A DNA stretch of 34,836 nucleotides from JANXPZ01 sp033853925 (lineage in GTDB: Bacteria; Eisenbacteria; RBG-16-71-46): assembly GCA_033853925.1 (NCBI GenBank), contig JAWOLC010000110.1, forward strand, positions 1-34,836, given 5' to 3'. Shown here piece after piece: positions 8,357 to 15,801 of this stretch; positions within the stretch are counted from its first letter, which is position 1, and each line of letters begins with the position of its first letter. Under the pieces are notes generated by a model. It saw only the letters and a program-made list of their open reading frames with translations. It had not been told where the DNA came from and did not search any database. A program made the position numbers and the translations under genes.

Positions 8357-10624
8357 CTACCTCTGGAACAGGTACGAGACCTTGAAGAACGCGGAGCGTC
8401 CGGTCAGGCGCTGGCGGCCGGCGATGCGGTCGCCGTCCCCGTTGAAGCCCAGGTAGGCGACCGAGCCGGGGTGGAGCACGTAGGCGAGCAGGCCGTCGGC
8501 GTCCAGGTGCTCGGCGTTCGTGTCGTACTGCGGGTAGAGCCGCAGGTAGAGACGGCGCGTGAACTGGAGCGTGGTCTTCGCCCCGAGCACCCAGACGTCG
8601 AAGAGCACGGCGCGGCCGTGGTCGCGCGAGAAGCGATCCCGGCTGGCGCTCAGCTCGGCCGTGAGCCCGCGCCCGGGGCGGAGCGTGGCGGAGACTTCGT
8701 ACTTCTCCGACCAGCCGCGGAACGAGGTGGCGTCGGTCGGGCCGTAGAAGAGCCCGTCGCCGATCGCCGCCTCGGCCCAGAGGTCGACGGTCTTCCACGT
8801 CGAGTTGTTGAGCTCCAGGGTCCACAGGGTCTTCTGGTAGTCGCGGGACTGCCAGCGCTCCATCGCCCGCTGGGCCCCCATCTCCACGTAGGTCTGCTTC
8901 TCGAATTCCCAGTCGAGCATCGGGGACGCCGACCACTCCTGGAGGAGCCCGCTCCGGTCGTGCATCACGTAGCCCTCCACGACGGGCTGGATCGAGCGCA
9001 GCCAGGCGTTCTGGGGACGGACGTAGAAGTCGCCGTGCAGGCCGGTCTTCCTCAGGTCCACGCGCTCGAGGAAACCCGTCTCGGCGCGGAACTGCGGCCC
9101 CAGGTACTGCTGGTAGAGCTGCAGGTAGCGGATGCCGTCCAGGTACTCGAGGTCGGCCATGTAGGCGACGTCGGAGGACGACGCGCGGCGCCGATTCCAG
9201 CCCGGCGCGAGGCCTGCGTCGTTCAGGACGCCGAGGAACGCGCTCGTATCGAGCGCGGAGCTGCTGCGCGCCACCTGGCCCGCGAAGAACCAGCCGCGCG
9301 TGAGCCGCACCTTGGCGTCGGCCGCGAGGACGACGTTCGAGCCGCCGTCGGGGACGGAGACCCCGAGGCCCGCGGGCTCCGCGGACAGGGAGGCGCGGTC
9401 GGTCTGGTGGGCCGCGACCAGCACGCCGACGCTCGAGTTCTCGCCGATCTCGTAGCTCGCCCGACCCACGTGGAACCAGCCCTTGCCGGTCGTGCCCTCG
9501 GCGGGCCCCGCGCCCATGCCGGCGAGCGCACTGCCGCCGTCGTCGCGCACCACGATGCCGCCCAGGCGCACGTGACCGAGCGTTCCCGCCACCTTGGCCC
9601 CGTACGCGGGATCGGCGATGCGGCGCGTGTAGATCAGGTCGAACTGGCTCTTGAAGATGTCGGCCCCCTCGAGGAAGAAGGGCCGCTTCTCCGTGTAGTA
9701 GAGCGGATAGCGCTGGTTCACGTCGATCTGCAGCGCGTCGGCTTCGACCTGGCTGAAGTCCGGGTTGAGCGTGGCGTTGAGCGCCAGCGTGGACGAGAGC
9801 GGGACGCGGGCGTCCACGCCCGCGTCGTGCAGCCGCCGCTCGTCCCAGGCGCCCGCCGCCCCGTCGCTCGTGAAAGCGCGCGTCGAGGACCAGGTCGAGG
9901 CCGCGTAAGGCTGCAGATCGAGCAGGCCGCTGCCCTTGAGGCCCGCGAGCCCGGTGAGATCGGCGGCCTGCAGCATGACGTCGCCCGCTTCCGCCATGCG
10001 ATAGAGCGGCCACGAGCAGACCTCGTCGTTCTTCTGGATCTGGCGGCGGATCCACAGGCCCCAGACCCCCGGGCCCCCCTCGGGGAAACGCAGCGTACGC
10101 AGCGGGATCGCCAGCTCGGCGGTCCAACCGGCACTGTCGCGGGTGCACTCCGCATCCCACACGCCGTCCCACTGCGGGTCCACGTCCCCCCCGATGAGGA
10201 TGCCGTCGAACTGCACGCCGTAGGGATTGACGGCGAAGGTGTAGGCGCGGTGGCGGTCGCGGTAGGTGTCGAACTGGATGGCGATGTTGTCCAGCTCGAG
10301 GATCTGGTCGCGCGGCTCCAGGCTCGCGCGGATGGCGCCCGGTCCCCGGTTCCAGCAGCGGCAGCCGACGTAGATGCGGGTGTCGTCGAAGAGGACGCGG
10401 ACTTCCGTGGACTCGGAGGGCGCCTGGCCCTCGCGGTTCTGGATGAGGCGGAAGCCGGTGATGGGGACGGCGCGCGCCCAGTCGGGCTCGTCGAGCACCC
10501 CGTCCACGCGGATCGGGCCCGAGGCGCGGACCGCGGCGACCTGGGGGCGCTCGATCGCCCGCGCGGACGAGGCGCAGACCGCCGAAGCGAAGAGCAGGAC
10601 GAGGATGGCGGCAAGGCGGCCCAT
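8357..10624 (-). CDS. CBM9-like/DUF5916 outer-membrane-type protein
   Basis: The 755-residue protein has a signal peptide (residues 1-23, ending ASSARA). A CBM9-like beta-sandwich follows: IRVDGVLDEPDW near residue 35 and VRVLFDDTRIYVG, then DNIAIQFDTYRDRHRAY and WTAELAIPLRTLRF. The long C-terminal part is rich in alternating beta-strand and aromatic pattern and contains LNPDFSQVEAD and RPFFLEGADIF, typical of the DUF5916 family. It probably forms an outer-membrane barrel. The chain ends SYLFQR rather than in a terminal Phe. The frame is open far upstream, but the ATG at 10624 is followed directly by the signal peptide, so I use it; GGAG lies about 10 bases before. The ligand is unknown; glycan binding is only suggested by the CBM9-like fold. 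Confidence 0.9.
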   Translation of the reverse strand: MGRLAAILVLLFASAVCASSARAIERPQVAAVRASGPIRVDGVLDEPDWARAVPITGFRLIQNREGQAPSESTEVRVLFDDTRIYVGCRCWNRGPGAIRASLEPRDQILELDNIAIQFDTYRDRHRAYTFAVNPYGVQFDGILIGGDVDPQWDGVWDAECTRDSAGWTAELAIPLRTLRFPEGGPGVWGLWIRRQIQKNDEVCSWPLYRMAEAGDVMLQAADLTGLAGLKGSGLLDLQPYAASTWSSTRAFTSDGAAGAWDERRLHDAGVDARVPLSSTLALNATLNPDFSQVEADALQIDVNQRYPLYYTEKRPFFLEGADIFKSQFDLIYTRRIADPAYGAKVAGTLGHVRLGGIVVRDDGGSALAGMGAGPAEGTTGKGWFHVGRASYEIGENSSVGVLVAAHQTDRASLSAEPAGLGVSVPDGGSNVVLAADAKVRLTRGWFFAGQVARSSSALDTSAFLGVLNDAGLAPGWNRRRASSSDVAYMADLEYLDGIRYLQLYQQYLGPQFRAETGFLERVDLRKTGLHGDFYVRPQNAWLRSIQPVVEGYVMHDRSGLLQEWSASPMLDWEFEKQTYVEMGAQRAMERWQSRDYQKTLWTLELNNSTWKTVDLWAEAAIGDGLFYGPTDATSFRGWSEKYEVSATLRPGRGLTAELSASRDRFSRDHGRAVLFDVWVLGAKTTLQFTRRLYLRLYPQYDTNAEHLDADGLLAYVLHPGSVAYLGFNGDGDRIAGRQRLTGRSAFFKVSYLFQR

Positions 10625-10801
10625 GGAACGGCAGTCTCCAACGCCGCCGGGGGACGCGCAAGGGAGGAAGTGGCCTCCCGCCGAGGCAGCGCAACCGCCC
10701 CACATGGCGGGCACAGCCATGCCGGAACGGCCACATCGCGCCCTTCGCCCGTACGAGATCCGTGCACCTCGCCGCACGGGGCCACGCCTCGGCCCGCGCG
10801 A

Positions 10802-10824
10802 CTCGGCCTCGCTGCGCGGCCGAG
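10802..10824. repeat. Inverted repeat next to the sigma-54 type promoter
   Basis: CTCGGCC (10802-10808) and GGCCGAG (10818-10824) form a perfect 7-bp inverted repeat with a 9-base spacer, ending five bases before the -24 element. It may be a regulator site or simply GC-rich chance. The rest of the 282-base divergent gap (10625-10906) holds nothing else I can name. Confidence 0.3.
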
Positions 10825-10829
10825 CCCGG

Positions 10830-10844
10830 TGGCACGCGGCTTGC
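10830..10844 (+). promoter_or_regulatory. Sigma-54 type -24/-12 promoter
   Basis: TGGCACG-N4-TTGC matches the sigma-54 consensus exactly, with GG at 10831 and GC at 10843, 12 bases apart. The expected transcription start is near 10855, about 50 bases before the lipoprotein ATG at 10907, which has a clear AAGGAG site. Transcription would need sigma-54 and an enhancer-binding activator, neither of which is encoded in this window. Confidence 0.65.
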
Positions 10845-10906
10845 GGCGTGGTTCGCGGGTTTCCTCGGCTCGAGAGCCGGCTTCCGCTTCCCCAAGGAGA
10901 GCACGC

Positions 10907-11707
10907 ATGACGCCGCGAACCTACCGGAGCCTCTTCGCCGTGACCCTGCTCGCCCTCGCGCTGGCGGCGGGCGGTTGCGGCAAGAGCACGAGTCCCACCA
11001 ACCCCAACACGACCCTCGATCAGACCAGCGCCGACGACATCGCCGTCCAGACCGGAGTGGCCCTGGGCCAGCTCGGCCTGGACGTGGCCGGCGCGACCGG
11101 CGTCGCCGGCTCGCCCGCGCCTACCCGCCTGCGCTTCACGCCCGCGCGGGCGATGTGGGACACGACCATCGTCGTGGGCGGTCTCACGGCCACCGTGAGC
11201 CTCGAGTACTTCGACGCGCAGGACCGCCTGCTCCCCGGCTACGACACCACCGCCGTGAGGCTCGTCTGGACCTCGCACATCTACGGCAGCCTGACGACGG
11301 AACGAGACACGGCGAGCGTCGGCCACGCCGGCTCCCTCGATCTGCGGGGCATCCGGCCGGCCGACACGCTGTTCACGATCAACGCCGCGACGCTGGACAC
11401 GCTCCTGCACAAGTTCCGCTCCTACGACGGCACCCGGACGCGCTACTTCTACTGGAACAGCTCCATGACCGGCACCGACGTGGTGATGCGGAGGACGGGG
11501 CTCGCCGACAACTGGCCGCTGAGCGGCACGCTGACCTTCGTGGTCCGGGCCGACCGGCTGCGCACCTACAGCCGCGGCGACGTGGAGGCGCACCTGAACG
11601 CCACCGTGGTCGTGACCTTCGACGGCACGAGTCATCCCCCTGTCGTGATCAACGGCACCTGGCACTACGAGTGGGACATGGTGAACGGATCCATGGTGCG
11701 CGTTTGA
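10907..11707 (+). CDS. Lipoprotein of unknown function
   Basis: I chose the ATG at 10907 because AAGGAG (10894-10899) lies 7 bases upstream and the start opens a clean lipoprotein signal: a basic N-terminus, a Leu/Ala core and a lipobox ending at C24 (LAAGGC). The mature chain starts with a Ser/Thr/Pro/Asn-rich linker. The remaining 240 residues have alternating strand-like pattern with many Thr/Val/Asp (for example LTATVSLEYFDAQDRLLPGYDT), suggesting a beta-sandwich or barrel-like fold. I do not recognise the family. No cysteines beyond the lipobox are apparent. The sigma-54 type promoter upstream suggests regulated expression, and a perfect 12-bp hairpin follows, so it is probably monocistronic. 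Confidence 0.82.
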   Translation: MTPRTYRSLFAVTLLALALAAGGCGKSTSPTNPNTTLDQTSADDIAVQTGVALGQLGLDVAGATGVAGSPAPTRLRFTPARAMWDTTIVVGGLTATVSLEYFDAQDRLLPGYDTTAVRLVWTSHIYGSLTTERDTASVGHAGSLDLRGIRPADTLFTINAATLDTLLHKFRSYDGTRTRYFYWNSSMTGTDVVMRRTGLADNWPLSGTLTFVVRADRLRTYSRGDVEAHLNATVVVTFDGTSHPPVVINGTWHYEWDMVNGSMVRV

Positions 11708-11725
11708 CAGCGGTGACCCTCGGCG

Positions 11726-11756
11726 GCCGCCCGCGGATCCCAACTCCGCGGGCGGC
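11726..11756 (+). terminator. Intrinsic-type hairpin after the lipoprotein gene
   Basis: A perfect 12-bp stem (11726-11737 with 11745-11756) with a 7-base loop starts 19 bases after the stop codon. It is followed by TTCGCGTT, with only a weak T content. Confidence 0.7.
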
Positions 11757-11805
11757 TTCGCGTTCCCGGCGCGTCCCAGGCGCACGCCGCCTCCACGACG
11801 AGATG

Positions 11806-11833
11806 TTGACCGCCCTCGGGGCGGGACTAGGCT
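11806..11833 (+). promoter_or_regulatory. Sigma70-type promoter of the Cys-rich secreted protein
   Basis: TTGACC (11806-11811) and TAGGCT (11828-11833) are separated by 16 bases. The expected start of transcription is near 11840, about 50 bases before the ATG at 11891. Confidence 0.6.
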
Positions 11834-11890
11834 CCATATGGACTGGGCTCGCCAGGGGACCGGGACCCGCGGCATTCGGAAGGTCGCCCG

Positions 11891-12358
11891 ATGAAGCGAA
11901 GGTTTCGCCCGTGGATGTGCGTGCTCGGCGGAGTCCTGCTGGGAATCTGGGCACGGCCTGCCCTCGCCGAGCCGTACGCGTTGAACGTCGTCCCCTCTCA
12001 GCCGGTCGTCGGCGACTCGGTTCGCACGGTGGCGAACGGGGTGTTCGGCATGATGTGCTGGACGCTCACCGGCCAGACCTGCGCCATCGTCCCCGGCGAC
12101 ACGCTGAGCTTCACCGTGGACGTCGACTACTGCGAGGGATTGCCCGGGTGCACCTGCGTCCTGCTGGTCGTCTACTACGAGCGCGTCTGCAACTTCGGCC
12201 CGCTGCCGGCCGGGACGTATACCGTCAAGTTCACCGAGCGGCACTCTTCGCCGTACGACACGGAGCCGACGACCACGTCGTTGCTGACCTTCACGGTCAC
12301 CGGCGCCACCCCGGCCCGCCAGCCGTCGTGGGGGCGGATCAGGGTCCTGTATCGTTAG
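11891..12358 (+). CDS. Small secreted cysteine-rich protein, unknown
   Basis: The 155-residue product has a clear Sec signal peptide: MKRRFRPW, a hydrophobic core, and a cleavage site after A26 (RPALA). The mature part of about 129 residues has six cysteines in CW, QTC, DYC, GCTC and RVC contexts, enough for three disulfide bonds. The rest is Val/Thr/Tyr-rich and probably beta-structured, ending with a short basic tail. I recognise no family. It has its own promoter and is separated from its neighbours by hairpins, so it is likely expressed alone. The ATG is preceded by only weak purine content. Export plus disulfides suggests an extracellular or periplasmic role. Confidence 0.72.
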   Translation: MKRRFRPWMCVLGGVLLGIWARPALAEPYALNVVPSQPVVGDSVRTVANGVFGMMCWTLTGQTCAIVPGDTLSFTVDVDYCEGLPGCTCVLLVVYYERVCNFGPLPAGTYTVKFTERHSSPYDTEPTTTSLLTFTVTGATPARQPSWGRIRVLYR

Positions 12359-12368
12359 ATCGCGGCGA

Positions 12369-12387
12369 CGCCCGAATCCGCCGGGCG
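12369..12387 (+). terminator. Weak hairpin after the Cys-rich gene
   Basis: A 6-bp stem (12369-12374 with 12382-12387) with a 7-base loop lies 10 bases after the stop. A second 7-bp hairpin lies at 12456-12479, inside a stretch with three copies of GGCTCCG. Either could end transcription, but both are weak calls in this composition. Confidence 0.3.
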
Positions 12388-12510
12388 GCGACGCGACACC
12401 CGGAGCCGGTCACTCCAAGGGGTCCGAGGATCGCGGTCGTTCTCTCCGGCGGCTCCGCCCGGCTCCGCGGCTCCGGGCGAGCGCAGTCCGCTCGCCACTC
12501 GGCCCGACCA

Positions 12511-12539
12511 TTGCCGATTCGCGGGAAGCCCGCTAGCCT
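12511..12539 (+). promoter_or_regulatory. Sigma70-type promoter of the DUF1028 gene
   Basis: TTGCCG (12511-12516) and TAGCCT (12534-12539) are separated by exactly 17 bases. The expected transcript start is near 12546, 30 bases before the ATG at 12576, which has GAGGAGG 5 bases upstream. Confidence 0.6.
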
Positions 12540-12575
12540 CCTCGCCGTCTTCGTCACCCTCACGAGGAGGTCGTC

Positions 12576-13580
12576 ATGCATTCCTTCGTCCTGGTTCCGC
12601 TCGCGCTGCTGGCCGTGGTGCCGGCGGCCCCGAGGGGCGGCCTGACCGGCGCCCCGCTCGCCCACACCTTCTCCATCGTCGCGCGGGATTCCGCGACCGG
12701 CGAGCTGGGCGTCGCCGTGCAGTCCCACTACTTCTCCGTGGGCCCCGTCGTGCCCTGGGCCGAAGCGGGCGTGGGCGCGGTGGCCACCCAGTCCCTCGTG
12801 CTCGTGGACTACGGGCCGAACGGCCTGAACCTCATGCGCGCGGGCCTCACGGCGAAGCAGGCGCTCGACTCGCTGGTCGCCGCCGACCCCCACCACGAGG
12901 GGCGGCAGGTGGCCATGGTGGACGCCAAAGGCGACGTGGCCGCGTGGACCGGGCCGGCCTGCATTCCCGACGCGGGCCACCATGTCGGGGCCCAGTACTC
13001 CGTGCAGGCGAACCTCATGGCCAACGAGCGCATCTGGCCGGCGATGGCCGAGGCCTACGAGCGCGCGCGCGGCGACCTGGCCGAGCGCCTGCTGCAGACG
13101 CTCGAGGCGGCGCAGAAGGCGGGCGGCGACATCCGGGGCAGGCAGTCGGCGGCGATCCTGGTGGTGAAGGCGCAGTCGAGCGGCAAGCCGTGGAACGACA
13201 GGCTCTTCGATCTGCGCGTCGAGGACAGCCCCGAGCCCATCAAGGAGCTGCGCCGGCTCGTGCGCCTGCGGCGCGCCTACAACGAGGAGGACGCGGGCGA
13301 CAACGCCATCTCCGAGAAGAAGCCCGAGGAAGCGATGCGCCACTACGAGCAGGCCATGCAGCTCGCCCCCGACGTGGTCGAGCTGCAGTTCTGGGCCGCG
13401 GTCTCGATGTACACGAACGCCCGGGAGCGGGAGGCGCTGCCCCTCTTCCGCAAGGTCTTCGCCCGGGAGGCGCGCTGGGTCCCGCTCGTGGCGCGGCTGC
13501 CCAAGGCCGGCATGTTCCCCGACGACCCGAAGAAGATCGCCGAGGTGCAGGCCCAGGCGGTGAAGGGAGCGAAGTGGTAG
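12576..13580 (+). CDS. DUF1028 protein with TPR-like C-terminus, exported
   Basis: The start is well supported by GAGGAGG at 12564-12570. A short hydrophobic signal (residues 1-20) is followed by the DUF1028 domain: HTFSIVARDSATGELGVAVQ, then GPVVPWAEAGVGAVATQS and YGPNGLNLMRAG, all diagnostic of this family, which is related in fold to Ntn hydrolases. The domain runs to about residue 230. The last 90 residues form helical, TPR-like repeats (EEAMRHYEQAMQLAPDVVEL and following). The enzymatic activity of the family is not established to my knowledge. A perfect 14-bp hairpin follows the stop, so this is a single-gene unit. Confidence 0.88.
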   Translation: MHSFVLVPLALLAVVPAAPRGGLTGAPLAHTFSIVARDSATGELGVAVQSHYFSVGPVVPWAEAGVGAVATQSLVLVDYGPNGLNLMRAGLTAKQALDSLVAADPHHEGRQVAMVDAKGDVAAWTGPACIPDAGHHVGAQYSVQANLMANERIWPAMAEAYERARGDLAERLLQTLEAAQKAGGDIRGRQSAAILVVKAQSSGKPWNDRLFDLRVEDSPEPIKELRRLVRLRRAYNEEDAGDNAISEKKPEEAMRHYEQAMQLAPDVVELQFWAAVSMYTNAREREALPLFRKVFAREARWVPLVARLPKAGMFPDDPKKIAEVQAQAVKGAKW

Positions 13581-13582
13581 GC

Positions 13583-13615
13583 GCTCGCGCGGCGGGCGAA
13601 CCCCGCCGCGCGAGC
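13583..13615 (+). terminator. Strong hairpin after the DUF1028 gene
   Basis: A perfect 14-bp stem (13583-13596 with 13602-13615) with a 5-base CGAAC loop begins three bases after the stop codon. It is the strongest hairpin in the window. Confidence 0.75.
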
Positions 13616-13821
13616 GGGCCATCCTAAGGACGATGATCGCCATGGCGAGCCGAAGCATGAGGCGCGGCCTGGGTCGGCGGGCGGGCGCCACGTCGCCTTG
13701 CCTGGCGCTGCGCGCGAGCGGCCGAGCCGACGGCGTCGCGAACGGGCCAGCCACGGCGCAGCCGAAGGCGGGCCCGGGCGCGACGCTCCTCCGGCGCGAG
13801 ATCGCGCTCGCGAGCTGACGC

Positions 13822-15738
13822 ATGCCCCTCGGCCTCGATCGCGGCCCGAGTCGCTTCGGCGAGCGCCAGCCGCGCGCCAAGTTCCGCGACCCCGCCACGG
13901 GCCGGTCCGGCCTGTCCCTGTCCCGCGCCTGGCGCGAGGCGCGGGAGCTGGTGGGCCAGCACCGGCGTCGGCTCTTCGCCGGCTTCCTCCTGATGCTGGT
14001 GAACCGCGCCGCCGGCTTCGTGCTGCCCGCCTCCCCCAAGTTCGTCATCGACGACGCCCTGGCCAAGCACAACCCCGGCCTGCTGCCCCTGATCGCGCTG
14101 GCGCTGGGCGCCGCGACGCTGGTGCAGGCGGGCACCTCGTTCGCGCTCTCGCAGCTCCTCGGCGTGGCCGCCCAGCGCGCCATCACCGACATGCGCAAGC
14201 AGGTCATGGCGCACGTGACGCGGCTGCCGGTGCGCTACTTCGACGCCACCCAGACGGGCGTGCTGATCTCGCGGGTCATGACCGACGCCGAGGGCGTGCG
14301 CAACCTGGTGGGCACGGGGCTCGTGCAGCTCGCCAGCAGCACGGTGACCGCGCTGGTGGCGCTGGTCTGGCTCTTCGTCCTGAGCTGGCAGCTCACGCTG
14401 CTCAACATCGTCTTCCTCGCGCTCTTCGGCCTGGGGATGACCTTCGCCTTCGGCACCTTGCGGCCCCTGTTCCGCGAGCGCGGCCGCATCAACGCCGAGG
14501 TCACCGGGCGCCTGGGCGAGACGCTCTCGGGCGTGCGCGTGGTCAAGGCCTACACGGCGGAGCGTCGCGAGCAGCTCGTGTTCGCGCGCGGCGCCCACCG
14601 GCTCTTCCGCAACGTGCGCAAGACCATGACCGGCGTGTCCGCCATCGGCGCGGTCTCGGGCGTGATCGCCGGGGGCGTGGGCATCCTCATGATCCTGGTG
14701 GGCGGGCCCAAGATCCTCTCGGGCCAGATGACCCTCGGCACCTTCGGCACCTACGTGGCCCTCACCGGCATGCTGGCCGCGCCGCTCGTGCAGCTCGCCT
14801 CGATCGGGACGCAGATCAGCGAAGCCTTCGCGGGCCTCGACCGCATCCGCGAGGTGCTGGGCACGCCCACCGAGCGCGACGGGGACGGCCGCGAGCCGGT
14901 GGAGTCCCTGCGCGGCGACATCGCCTTCGAGGACGTCTCCTTCGCCTACACGCCGGGGCAGCCGGTGCTCCGCCACGTGAGCTTCGTCGCCCCGGCCGGC
15001 GCCACCACCGCGCTCGTCGGCTCGAGCGGCTCGGGCAAGAGCACGCTCATCAGCCTGGTGATGGCCTTCAACCGGCCCGAGTCGGGGCGTCTGCTCGTGG
15101 ACGGGCGCGACCTCGACCGCCTGCGCCTGCACGACTACCGGGCGCGCCTGGGCGTCGTCCTGCAGGAGAACTTCCTCTTCGACGGCACGATCGCCGAGAA
15201 CATCGCCTTCGCCCGGCCCGACGCCCGGCGGGAGGAAGTCCGGGAGGCGGCGCGCATCGCCCACTGCGACGAGTTCGCGGACCGCTTCCCGCAGGGCTTC
15301 GACACGATCGTCGGGGAGCGCGGTGTGCGGCTCTCGGGCGGCCAGCGGCAGAGGGTGGCCATCGCCCGCGCCATCCTCGCGGACCCGCGCATCCTCATCC
15401 TCGACGAGGCGACCTCGAGCCTCGACTCGGAGAGCGAGCAGCTCATCCAGGACGGGCTCCGGCGCCTGCGCCGCGGCCGCACGACCTTCGTGATCGCGCA
15501 CCGGCTCTCCACGATCCGCAGCGCCGACCAGATCCTGGTGCTGGAAGAGGGCGAGATCGTCGAGCGCGGCACGCACGAGGAGCTGCTCGAGCGCGGCGGG
15601 AGGTACCGGCAGCTCTACGACAAGCAGTACCGGTTCGAGCGGGACCGCTTCATCAATCCCGGCGAGGACTTCACCCCCGAGCCGCCGAAGCCGGTGCCCG
15701 TGCCGGCCGAGCGCCCCCCCGGGCGCGACGCCTTGTGA
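13822..15738 (+). CDS. ABC exporter, fused membrane and ATPase domains (MsbA-like)
   Basis: The 638-residue half-transporter has an N-terminal region of about 330 residues with six expected membrane segments (for example VTALVALVWLFVLSWQLTLL) and the coupling-helix region ETLSGVRVVKAYTAE. The nucleotide-binding domain follows: Walker A GSSGSGKST (K406), Q-loop Q448, signature LSGGQ (504-508), Walker B ILILDEA (D528, E529) and H-loop H560. All catalytic residues are present. It should work as a homodimer exporting a lipid, drug or other hydrophobic substrate. The Pro-rich C-terminal tail (PEPPKPVPVPAERPP) is unusual. No clear ribosome binding site precedes the ATG at 13822. About 200 bases upstream of it, after the hairpin, hold no gene I trust. 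Confidence 0.93.
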   Translation: MPLGLDRGPSRFGERQPRAKFRDPATGRSGLSLSRAWREARELVGQHRRRLFAGFLLMLVNRAAGFVLPASPKFVIDDALAKHNPGLLPLIALALGAATLVQAGTSFALSQLLGVAAQRAITDMRKQVMAHVTRLPVRYFDATQTGVLISRVMTDAEGVRNLVGTGLVQLASSTVTALVALVWLFVLSWQLTLLNIVFLALFGLGMTFAFGTLRPLFRERGRINAEVTGRLGETLSGVRVVKAYTAERREQLVFARGAHRLFRNVRKTMTGVSAIGAVSGVIAGGVGILMILVGGPKILSGQMTLGTFGTYVALTGMLAAPLVQLASIGTQISEAFAGLDRIREVLGTPTERDGDGREPVESLRGDIAFEDVSFAYTPGQPVLRHVSFVAPAGATTALVGSSGSGKSTLISLVMAFNRPESGRLLVDGRDLDRLRLHDYRARLGVVLQENFLFDGTIAENIAFARPDARREEVREAARIAHCDEFADRFPQGFDTIVGERGVRLSGGQRQRVAIARAILADPRILILDEATSSLDSESEQLIQDGLRRLRRGRTTFVIAHRLSTIRSADQILVLEEGEIVERGTHEELLERGGRYRQLYDKQYRFERDRFINPGEDFTPEPPKPVPVPAERPPGRDAL

Positions 15739-15755
15739 GTCGAGGGGCCGCGCGG

Positions 15756-15776
15756 CCTCGCGATCTGGACGCGAGG
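15756..15776 (+). terminator. Candidate terminator after the ABC exporter
   Basis: A perfect 7-bp stem (15756-15762 with 15770-15776) with a 7-base loop lies 18 bases after the stop. A 12-base palindrome GGCCGCGCGGCC at 15746-15757 abuts it. Confidence 0.4.
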
Positions 15777-15794
15777 GCCCGGCGCGGCGACAAT
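15766..15794 (+). promoter_or_regulatory. Candidate promoter of the methyltransferase pair, leaderless
   Basis: TGGACG (15766-15771) and GACAAT (15789-15794) are spaced by 17 bases. The -10 ends seven bases before the ATG at 15802, and no Shine-Dalgarno sequence is present, which argues for a leaderless mRNA starting at that ATG rather than at the in-frame ATG at 15793. Confidence 0.4.
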
Positions 15795-15801
15795 GCGCCG
15801 C

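Noticed and set aside
10625..12244. Upstream open extension of the DUF5916 reading frame on the minus strand
   Set aside because: It runs antisense through the lipoprotein and Cys-rich genes; the signal peptide begins exactly at the ATG at 10624.
12451..12475. Three copies of GGCTCCG in 25 bases
   Set aside because: Too short and too GC-biased to call a functional repeat; it partly overlaps a weak hairpin.
13633..13818. A 61-codon plus-strand frame ending three bases before the ABC exporter ATG, with CATCCT seven bases before its start
   Set aside because: The peptide is Arg/Ala-rich with no hydrophobic pattern and no proper ribosome site. The position is suggestive of a leader, but nothing in the sequence distinguishes it from chance.
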